Positions 55,640 to 62,327 of a DNA stretch of 64,000 nucleotides are shown here, in pieces. This stretch comes from Nonomuraea rubra. GTDB lineage: Bacteria; Actinomycetota; Actinomycetes; Streptosporangiales; Streptosporangiaceae. The DNA is taken from positions 1,843,001 to 1,907,000 of the forward strand of contig NZ_JACHMI010000001.1 in NCBI RefSeq assembly GCF_014207985.1, read 5' to 3'. Made by a program: the position numbers and the translations under genes. Position 1 is the first letter of the stretch, and every line of letters begins with the position of its first letter. Under the pieces are notes generated by a model that was not told the DNA's origin, ran no database searches, and saw only the letters and a list, made by a program, of their open reading frames with translations.

Positions 55640-55969
55640 GCCAACGTTGGCAAAGCCGCTCCCCGAATCCGAAGACAGCGCGGGAACGTCTCGCGCTGGC
55701 CTACGCGGCGCTCGCACCTCCGCCGGGCCCACGTCGGTTACCAGGTAGTCGGTGCGGCTGTTGCCGCTGTTCTTCCCGGCCGCGTCGTGCTGGTCATGAG
55801 CCGAGGTGATCGGTGATCTCGCCTTCCAACGCGGACTCAGCCCATCCCTTGGCGTCGAGGTGACCACGCGTACCAGCAGCACGTCATGTGTCGTCACGGT
55901 GTCGAACGACGTCCGGAACGCGACTAACGACATCGCTATCCGCCGCAGCTCCACCCCAGTGATCTTCAT
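55640..55969 (-). pseudogene. MenC-like (o-succinylbenzoate synthase/N-acylamino-acid racemase) N-terminal fragment
   Basis: The ATG at 55967-55969 overlaps the GNAT stop (ATGA). It begins MKITGVELRRIAMSLVAFRT, then SFDTVTTHDVLLVRVVT, the capping-domain start of the family. A shift near 55860 is needed for KGWAESALEGEITDHLG, then a stop. The barrel domain with the catalytic lysines is absent. Adjacency of a COG3375-type GNAT and a MenC-like enzyme is a known arrangement. Confidence 0.6.
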
Positions 55970-56865
55970 ATGTTCCTCTCGACCACGTAGTAGGTCTTGC
56001 GATGGAAGCCGGTCACCGTGGCGCCCTCCTCCATGAGGGCGCCCAGCACGTCGCGTACGGCGTGCCGCCACGCCCTGGCGGCGCCGGTGTCCACCCCGCG
56101 CAGCCGCTCGATGTCTTCGGGGACGGCGACTAGCACCACGCGCCCGTCGGTACGGCCCTCGACCGGGCGGTCGCCGTCGTCCGCCAGCCCCACCACGGCG
56201 TCCTCAGGCACCGACGGCAGGCACGGCTCCCGCCGTGCCGCTGCCTCGACCCTGGGATCTGTCAGCGGCCACACGGCCAGGATCCGGTCGGACTCGTCGC
56301 CGTGGTTGATGGCGTCGGCCATCACGCCGTAGAAGTTCGGCAGGTACTTTGCCGGCCGCGCGCCCAGCTTGGCCAGGTTGAAGTGCGCGTTGCGGCGGAC
56401 CAGCGGGTCGTAGGTCCAGGTGATCCGGGAGATCCCGCGGTCTAGCGCCCACAGCCGCTGGTGCAGCTTCAGCTCGAAGCCGATGCCCTGGCCCGCTGCC
56501 GTGCCCGTGTTCTGCGAGTGCAGGGTCGAGTCCTGCCCGAAGAAGCCCACCGACGCCCCGATCATCCGATCGCCGTCGAAGGCGCCGGAGACGTAGTTGC
56601 CCGCGTGTGTCAGCGCCCGCATTAGCCCTGCGGTGATCGGCCGGCTGCCTGGCTCAAACCCCCAGATTCGCCGGAACAATTCGTCGACCTGCTCGAACTC
56701 CTCGTTCGCATGGAGTTCCCTGATTATGGCCGAGATCGTCGTGGTCGAGTGATCGAATCCGGCGGTCCCCGGTGCGTGCACACGGTCGCCGTCGACGACG
56801 GCCCTGGTGTACTCGATTTGTTCCTCGAAGGCCGATCCGCTGAGGATCGCGCGTCGCTCCGTCAC
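55966..56865 (-). CDS. GNAT-superfamily acetyltransferase (COG3375-like)
   Basis: I place the start at the GTG at 56863-56865; the upstream frame to 56976 has no protein character. The product has about 299 residues: EFEQVDELFRRIWGFEPGSR, LMRALTHAGNYVSGAFDGDR, MIGASVGFFGQDSTLHSQNT, the acetyl-CoA loop GTAAGQGIGFELKLHQRLWA, then ISRITWTYDPLVRRNAHFNL and AKLGARPAKYLPNFYGVMA. These blocks are those of predicted acetyltransferases linked to N-acylamino-acid racemase genes. The canonical Q/R-x-x-G-x-G/A is present as GQGIGF. The C-terminus VTGFHRKTYYVVERNI overlaps the MenC-like start. Confidence 0.8.
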   Translation of the reverse strand: MTERRAILSGSAFEEQIEYTRAVVDGDRVHAPGTAGFDHSTTTISAIIRELHANEEFEQVDELFRRIWGFEPGSRPITAGLMRALTHAGNYVSGAFDGDRMIGASVGFFGQDSTLHSQNTGTAAGQGIGFELKLHQRLWALDRGISRITWTYDPLVRRNAHFNLAKLGARPAKYLPNFYGVMADAINHGDESDRILAVWPLTDPRVEAAARREPCLPSVPEDAVVGLADDGDRPVEGRTDGRVVLVAVPEDIERLRGVDTGAARAWRHAVRDVLGALMEEGATVTGFHRKTYYVVERNI

Positions 56866-57024
56866 CCGACGAACGCTAAGAGGACCTAGGGCGATATGTC
56901 CAATACATGGTAGTTGATGAGTTGATATCTGTAGACGTATGGATCGTCCAGATGTATCCCGTACTCCGTTCGGCATGGCCGATTCAGCCCTGCACGATCC
57001 AAGATCGAAAACTCATCGCCAAGT
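56866..57024. promoter_or_regulatory. Probable promoter region of the GNAT gene
   Basis: AT-rich sequence (AATACATGGTAGTTGATGAG, GATATCTGTAGAC) upstream of the GNAT start. No -10/-35 pair can be assigned with confidence. Confidence 0.3.
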
Positions 57025-57245
57025 TCACAGTCGATCATTGAGGCGTACCGTTAGCTCTCGATTGGTCACGCTGGCGGCGTGGACGTCGTCAGTGAGGCCA
57101 AAGACCTGATCACGCAGACTTTGGACGAGCCTCTCGAGTTCGGCCATCCGGCCGCGGAGGACATTCAGATCCTCGTTCGGTGGAAGCCCGACGTCTTGGT
57201 CCACCGCCTGTCCAAGGGCGTTGGAGGGGCGGTGGCCCCAAGGCT
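57025..57245 (-). pseudogene. Coiled-coil C-terminal fragment
   Basis: One frame reads LPPNEDLNVLRGRMAELERL and VQSLRDQVFGLTDDVHAASV, then TNRELTVRLNDRL and TGA. Heptad spacing of Leu/Val/Met supports a coiled coil. It begins after a TAG without a start signal. Family unknown. Confidence 0.35.
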
Positions 57246-57334
57246 AATGACGCGCAGACGGAGGCGGTCGTCGTGCTAACGCGCGTTGAGTAGATCGGCC
57301 CGAAAAGAAGCTGTGCTGACCCCCGGGATCTAAG

Positions 57335-57960
57335 GTGAAGGGTGTCAATACTCCCGTTTACGGTCGTGAGCCGCGGTTTTATCCCTCCGCCGCTTCCGAC
57401 GCAGAGCGGGCCTTGATCGAGCCTTTGTTGCCGGTTCCCGCATGTCGGACGCCCAGGGATGGTCGCCCGGAGAAGCATCACCGCCGTGACGTGTGCGACG
57501 CGATCAGGTGCATCATGGACAACGCCACGAAATGGAGGGCGTTGCCACGGATACCCCCGCCTTCACACTGTGTTCGGGTTCACTTGGTCGCTGGACCAGG
57601 GCTGGGGTCTTCAACCGGATCCGTGACGAGCTCCGTCGCGCTGTCCGGCTGCGTGCGGGTCGCTGCCCCAACCCGGTCGCCGGCGTTATCGATTCTCAAT
57701 CGGTGCGCGCCGCGGCCACTGAGACCGGACGCTCACGCTCGTACGATGCGGGTAAGAAGGTAGGGGGTAGGAAGCGTCACCTGGTCGTGGACACGTTCGG
57801 CCTAATGATGACGGTGATGGTCACGGAGGTCGGGCAGCCCGATCGTGACGTGCCGAGTGGACGTGCTATGGGCGATCGTGCGAGACAAGCGGTGCTACAC
57901 CCCTGCCTCACCACTCGCCCAGACGGCTTGACACAGTCATTGAGATTCCTCCCGGGGACG
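57335..57960 (+). pseudogene. IS5-family transposase (IS4811-like), frameshifted and 3' truncated
   Basis: The first frame reads FYPSAASDAERALIEPLLPV, RPEKHHRRDVCDAIRCIMDN and ATKWRALP. The second continues RAGVFNRIRDELRRAVRLRA, GRCPNPVAGVIDSQSVRAA with the first catalytic Asp, and YDAGKKVGGRKRHLVVDTFG with the second. The last third of the family, including the catalytic Glu, is missing after about 57850. The first frame-to-frame break is near 57545. Confidence 0.75.
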
Positions 57961-58005
57961 AACCCCTGATCTCGGATGTCCGTCAAACTGGATCAAGTCC
58001 ACTGT

Positions 58006-59784
58006 TCATGAGGCGCCTGATGGCGGCCGGTTCAGCAGGGCGCGCAGCCGGTCGAGGAGGCTTCGGCGGTGTGGATGCGTCGGCCGTTGCCCTGGCTCCA
58101 GGCCGGGGTGTTCGGCGCGGTAGGCGGCGACCGCGTCGGCCACGTGGTGGAAGAAGCGGATGCGTTCGTCCAGGCCGGTGTCGCGCATGAGGGTGCGCAC
58201 GGGGGTGCGGGTGCGGGCTAGGGACAGCCGCACGCCTGCCTGGTCGCAGTCGTCGGCGACGCGGTGCAGGACCTCGGCGCCGGTGGTGTCCATGTCGTAG
58301 ATGGCCTCGGTGTCCAGGACGATCTGGCGTACCGGTGGGTCCGCGCCGGTCATCAGGCGGCGTAGTTCGGTGCGCAGCACGTCGGCGTTGGCGAAGAACA
58401 GCGGCGCGTCGAAGCGGTAGACGACCAGTCCGGGTAGGGTTTCGGCGTCGCGGTAGTGGGCGATGTCGCGGTAGGCGTGGGTCTCTCCGGTGCGGCCGAG
58501 GACCGCGGTGTAGGGCATGACCGCGCGGCGGAGAACCTCCAGCAGCGAGACGAGCACGCCGACTCCGATGCCCTGCAGCACGCCGAACGTCAGCACGCCG
58601 AGCGCGGTAAGGGCCGCGAGCACGAAGTCGGCGCGGCGGATCCGCCACAACCTGCGGAAGGCTGGCACATCGACCAGCCGGGCGGCGGTGAGAATGATCA
58701 CAGCGCCGAGCGCGGCCTGCGGCATGTCCCGGATCAGCGGCATCAGCACCAGCAGGGTGACCACCACGGCGACGGCGGCGCCCAGCCCCGCCATCCGGCT
58801 GCGTGCGCCCGATCCGGCCAGCAGGGCGCTGCGCGAGTCGCTGCCGTTGGCGGGGAAGCCGCCCAGCAGCGCCGCTCCGGCGTTGGCGGCGGCCAGTCCG
58901 AGGAACTCCTGCTGCGCGTCGGCGTCCTTGCCCTGCTTGGCTGCCAGGGAGCGGGCGGTGAGCACGCTGCTCGCATACACCAGCAGGGCGATGCTCAGGG
59001 CAGGGCCGATCAGGTGCACCATGTCGGCCGGCGTGCCGGCCGGTGGACCGTTCCAGGGCAGGCGCGGGATCGGCAGGCCGCCCTCGGCCGGGCCGAGGAC
59101 GTCCAGCCGGTCGCCGAGCCCGGCCAGCGCGACGACGGCGGTCGCCACGGCCAGGGCGATCAGCGGGCCAGGCAGGCGCTTGGCGTAGTGACCGATCAGC
59201 AGCACGGCCGCGGCGGTCCCGACCGCGTACCCGAGCGCCCATGGGTTCAGGTCCGCGAGGTGGCTCAGCACGGCGCCGGTCTTGGCCAGGGGTGTGCCGT
59301 TCGCGCTGATGCCGGTCACCTTGCCCAGCTGGCTGGCGATGATCACCACGCCGGAGCCCGCCAGGTAGCCGGTCAGTACGGGAGTGGACAGCAGCCGCAT
59401 CAGCACGCCCGCGCGGACCATGTACCCGATCAGCAGGAAGATCGCGACCAGCAGGGCGAGCTGGGCTGCTGCGGCCGGCTGGTCCCGGCCCGGGGCGGCG
59501 GCGAGCGCGCTGGCGACCACGATCGCGACCGACGACTCGGGGCCGACGTTCAGCAATCGGCTGCCGCCGAAGAACGCGTAGCCGATCATCGCGCCGAGCG
59601 CGGTGTACAGGCCCGCTGCCGCGGGCAGCCCGGCCAGTTGGGCGTAGGCGAACGCCTGCGGCACCAGCACCGCCCACAGCGACAGCGCCGCGAGCAGATC
59701 CGGGCGCAGCCACGCGCGCCGGTAGCCGCGCAGCGCCGCCCACCCGGGAACGGCGGACCAGCCCACCCAGCCCCCTTCCCTCAC
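58006..59784 (-). CDS. SulP-family anion (sulfate) transporter with STAS domain, A
   Basis: The GTG at 59782-59784 with AGGAG upstream gives 592 residues; the much longer open frame to 60858 is antisense to the neighbour. SulP features: LRPDLLAALSLWAVLVPQAF, AYAQLAGLPAAAGLYTALGA, a 10-12-helix membrane part with STPVLTGYLAGSGVVIIASQ and GGFPANGSDSRSALLAGSGA, then a cytoplasmic STAS domain (VVYRFDAPLFFANADVLRTE, VRQIVLDTEAIYDMDTTGAE). It imports sulfate or another anion. It is divergent from a second SulP gene, and an alkyl-sulfatase is nearby. Confidence 0.92.
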   Translation of the reverse strand: MREGGWVGWSAVPGWAALRGYRRAWLRPDLLAALSLWAVLVPQAFAYAQLAGLPAAAGLYTALGAMIGYAFFGGSRLLNVGPESSVAIVVASALAAAPGRDQPAAAAQLALLVAIFLLIGYMVRAGVLMRLLSTPVLTGYLAGSGVVIIASQLGKVTGISANGTPLAKTGAVLSHLADLNPWALGYAVGTAAAVLLIGHYAKRLPGPLIALAVATAVVALAGLGDRLDVLGPAEGGLPIPRLPWNGPPAGTPADMVHLIGPALSIALLVYASSVLTARSLAAKQGKDADAQQEFLGLAAANAGAALLGGFPANGSDSRSALLAGSGARSRMAGLGAAVAVVVTLLVLMPLIRDMPQAALGAVIILTAARLVDVPAFRRLWRIRRADFVLAALTALGVLTFGVLQGIGVGVLVSLLEVLRRAVMPYTAVLGRTGETHAYRDIAHYRDAETLPGLVVYRFDAPLFFANADVLRTELRRLMTGADPPVRQIVLDTEAIYDMDTTGAEVLHRVADDCDQAGVRLSLARTRTPVRTLMRDTGLDERIRFFHHVADAVAAYRAEHPGLEPGQRPTHPHRRSLLDRLRALLNRPPSGAS

Positions 59785-59899
59785 CGGAGATTCTCCTGCC
59801 TGGTGCCATAGCCCGGCCGCAGCAAGGCGAAGCCTGGCAGATCGCCAAGCATCATCCCTGTTCAAAGGGGGTAAGCCAGCCCGCGACGGGAGGAGAAGG

Positions 59900-60040
59900 A
59901 TGAACGCGGATCTGGGCGGGCCACCGCCTGTCGCGCCGGGTGCAGTGATCAGCCCGATCCAGGCCACAACGGTGATGCCCGCGTCGTCGGCGGTCACCGG
60001 CGTGGTGCTGACCGGCAAGGCGCTCGGCGGGCCGCTGTGA
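59900..60040 (+). CDS. 46-aa leader protein translationally coupled to SulP-B
   Basis: A near-ideal ribosome binding site (GGGAGGAGAAGG) precedes the ATG at 59900. The product (MNADLGGPPPVAPGAVISPI, then SAVTGVVLTGKALGGPL) is Pro/Gly/Val-rich and has no recognised family. Its TGA overlaps the GTG of SulP-B (GTGA), while SulP-B has no ribosome binding site of its own that I can see. The short frame therefore probably sets translation of the transporter. Confidence 0.6.
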   Translation: MNADLGGPPPVAPGAVISPIQATTVMPASSAVTGVVLTGKALGGPL

Positions 60041-61656
60041 CCTGGTTCGCTGTGGGGATCCGCGGCCCGCTGCGCTGGCCCAGGGAGATCAGTGCTGGGG
60101 TCACGCTGGCGGCGCTGGCCATCCCGCTCAACATCGGCTACGCGCAGATCGCCGGGTTGCCGCCGATCGCCGGGTTGTACGCGGCGATCGTGCCGATGCT
60201 GGTGTTCGCGCTGGTGTGCTCTTCGCGTCAGCTGGTGGCCAGCCCGGACGCGCCGATCGCCGCGCTCATCGCCTCGCTGCTGGTCGCGATCGTCGCCCGG
60301 CCGGGCAGTCCGCAGTACGTCGAGCTCGCCTACGCCCAGGCGCTCGTCTGCGCGGTGGTGTTCCTGCTCTTCTACGCCTTCAAGCTGGGGTTCCTGGCGA
60401 ACTTCCTGTCCGAGCCGGTCCTGGTCGGGTTCATCGCCGGGCTGGCGGTCGAGATCCTCACCAGCCAGGTGAAGAAGATCCTCGGCATCCACACCACGGC
60501 CGAGCGGTTCTTCGGCGAGCTGTGGGAGATCATCACCAAGATCCCGCAGGCCCATGGGTGGAGCGTCGTCGTCGGCGTCGCGACCATGCTGGTGATCGTC
60601 GCGCTGCGCCGGCTCGCCCCCGCGCTGCCCGGCCCGCTGATCGCGCTCGTCATCGCCACGGCGGTGGTGGCCTGGGCCGGGCTCGACACCCACGGCGTCT
60701 CCGTCCTCGGCCACGTGCCGTCCGGGCTGCCGGTCCTGCACTGGCCGGCCATCACGCTCGGCCAGTGGGCCGCGCTCGTCCCCGGCGCGATCGCCATCTG
60801 CGCGGTCACGCTGGCCGATGGCCTGCTCACCGCGCGCCGTTACGCCGAGCAGCACCACTACCGGCTGGATGCCAACACCGAGCTGCGGGCCTTCGGGCTG
60901 GCCAACGTCGCCGCCGGGTTCACGCAGTCGATGACCGTCGGCTCCAGCGCCTCGCGTACCGCCGCGATGGACGCCGCCGGCTCCCGCTCCCAGCTCCCCA
61001 GCCTCATCTGCGCGATCGTGGTCGCCGTTCTGGTCGCCTTCTTCTCCGGCGTGCTCGCCTATCTGCCCAATACCGCCCTGGCCGGCATCGTCGCCGTCGC
61101 CGTGATCCGGCTCATCGATGTGCGTAAGCTAGCCGAGCTGTGGCGGCTGCGCCGCTCGGAGTTCTGGATCGCCGTGGTGTGCCTGCTCGGCGTGCCCGTG
61201 TTCGGCTCCCTGACCGCCGTGGTCATCGCGTTCCTGCTCTCGGCCGTGGACGTGGTGCGGCGGGCCTCCCGGCCCAGCACCGCCACCCTGGGCCCGGGCG
61301 AGCACGGCCGCTACATCCAGGGCCCCGCCGACAGCCCGTTCGTGGTGTACCGATTCGAAAGCCAGCTGTTCTTCGCCAACGCCGACACGTTCAAACGTGA
61401 GGTCACCAGCCTGGCCCACCGGGGCGCTCAATGGATCGTCCTGGACGCCGAGGCGATCAGCGACGTCGACACCACCGGCGCCCAAGCCCTGCGCGAAATC
61501 ACGGACATGCTGCGTGAACGCGGCGTCGTCTTCGCCATCTCGCGAGCCACCACCGGCCTGCGCGACCTGCTGGCGCACTACGGCCTGACCGATCTGACCT
61601 TCTACGACTCCAACGAGGCCGCGGCCGCCGCCTACCGGGAGAGTGATCATGGGTAA
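60037..61656 (+). CDS. SulP-family anion (sulfate) transporter with STAS domain, B
   Basis: The GTG at 60037 overlaps the leader stop and gives 539 residues. REISAGVTLAALAIPLNIGY and AQIAGLPPIAGLYAAIVPML form the first signature, with SPDAPIAALIASLLVAIVA, LSEPVLVGFIAGLAVEILTS and GFTQSMTVGSSASRTAAMDA further on. The C-terminal STAS domain reads VVYRFESQLFFANADTFKRE and WIVLDAEAISDVDTTGAQAL. It is clearly related to, but not a recent duplicate of, SulP-A. The stop overlaps the next gene by eight bases. Confidence 0.92.
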   Translation: MTWFAVGIRGPLRWPREISAGVTLAALAIPLNIGYAQIAGLPPIAGLYAAIVPMLVFALVCSSRQLVASPDAPIAALIASLLVAIVARPGSPQYVELAYAQALVCAVVFLLFYAFKLGFLANFLSEPVLVGFIAGLAVEILTSQVKKILGIHTTAERFFGELWEIITKIPQAHGWSVVVGVATMLVIVALRRLAPALPGPLIALVIATAVVAWAGLDTHGVSVLGHVPSGLPVLHWPAITLGQWAALVPGAIAICAVTLADGLLTARRYAEQHHYRLDANTELRAFGLANVAAGFTQSMTVGSSASRTAAMDAAGSRSQLPSLICAIVVAVLVAFFSGVLAYLPNTALAGIVAVAVIRLIDVRKLAELWRLRRSEFWIAVVCLLGVPVFGSLTAVVIAFLLSAVDVVRRASRPSTATLGPGEHGRYIQGPADSPFVVYRFESQLFFANADTFKREVTSLAHRGAQWIVLDAEAISDVDTTGAQALREITDMLRERGVVFAISRATTGLRDLLAHYGLTDLTFYDSNEAAAAAYRESDHG

Positions 61657-62323
61657 GGCGTTCGCCGACATGCTGCCCTACACCCTGGGGCTGATCGTCT
61701 CACCGTTCCCGGTCGTGGCCGTCATCGCCCTGCTGATCAGCGCCAACGGCCGCGCCAAGGCTCTGCTGTTCGTGGTCACCTGGCTGGTCACGAGCTGGGT
61801 GGTACTGATCGCGCTCATCGCCCTGCTGGGCGCCCTTGGCGTCACCGGCCATGCCAGGCCCGCCTGGGTCTCCTGGCTGGCCCTGGTCATCGGCGTGCTC
61901 CTGCTGCTGATGGCCGTGGCCGGCATCCGCAGGGCCGCCCGCCGCACGGCGGGTAAGACTCCTGAGGTGCCCCGCTGGATCGCCGCGATGGACACCATGA
62001 CCCCACCCAAGATCATCGGCGTGGCGGCGCTGCTCATCGTGGCCAACCCGGTCAACTTCGCCTCGCTGGCCGGCGGCGCCATCGCCGCCGGTCAGGAGCC
62101 ATTGCCGTTCGGCAGGCAGCTCGTCCTGGCCGCCGTGTTCGTGATCATCGGCAGCATCGGGGTGCTCGCCCCCTACGCCACCGCGCTCAGCGCGGGCGGC
62201 GATCAGCGACTGCACCGCATGCGCGGCTGGCTGATCCAGCACAACGGGGCCCTCACCCTGCTGCTGATCCTGGTCTTCGGCCTGCTGTTCCTCGCCAAGG
62301 GCCTGCGCGGCCTGCTCGCCTGA
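61649..62323 (+). CDS. GAP-family (Sap/LysE-superfamily) membrane protein
   Basis: The ATG at 61649 with GGGAGAG upstream gives 224 residues and overlaps the SulP-B stop by eight bases. Six TM helices: PYTLGLIVSPFPVVAVIALL, LLFVVTWLVTSWVVLIALIA, WVSWLALVIGVLLLLMAVAG, IIGVAALLIVANPVNFASLA, LVLAAVFVIIGSIGVLAPYA and LTLLLILVFGLLFLAKGLRG. The SPFPVVAVIALLISANGRAK block is the signature of the actinobacterial GAP/sulfolipid-addressing family. It is co-translated with SulP-B; an exporter or anion-linked role is inference. Confidence 0.8.
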   Translation: MGKAFADMLPYTLGLIVSPFPVVAVIALLISANGRAKALLFVVTWLVTSWVVLIALIALLGALGVTGHARPAWVSWLALVIGVLLLLMAVAGIRRAARRTAGKTPEVPRWIAAMDTMTPPKIIGVAALLIVANPVNFASLAGGAIAAGQEPLPFGRQLVLAAVFVIIGSIGVLAPYATALSAGGDQRLHRMRGWLIQHNGALTLLLILVFGLLFLAKGLRGLLA

Positions 62324-62327
62324 GGGG

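Noticed and set aside
57983..59848. Leftward 621-codon open frame
   Set aside because: It is a shadow of the SulP-A gene in another frame, with Arg/Gly/Pro-only composition and no motifs.
59785..60858. N-terminal extension of SulP-A to 950 residues
   Set aside because: The extension is antisense to SulP-B and low-complexity; the GTG at 59784 has a good ribosome binding site and the family's normal start.
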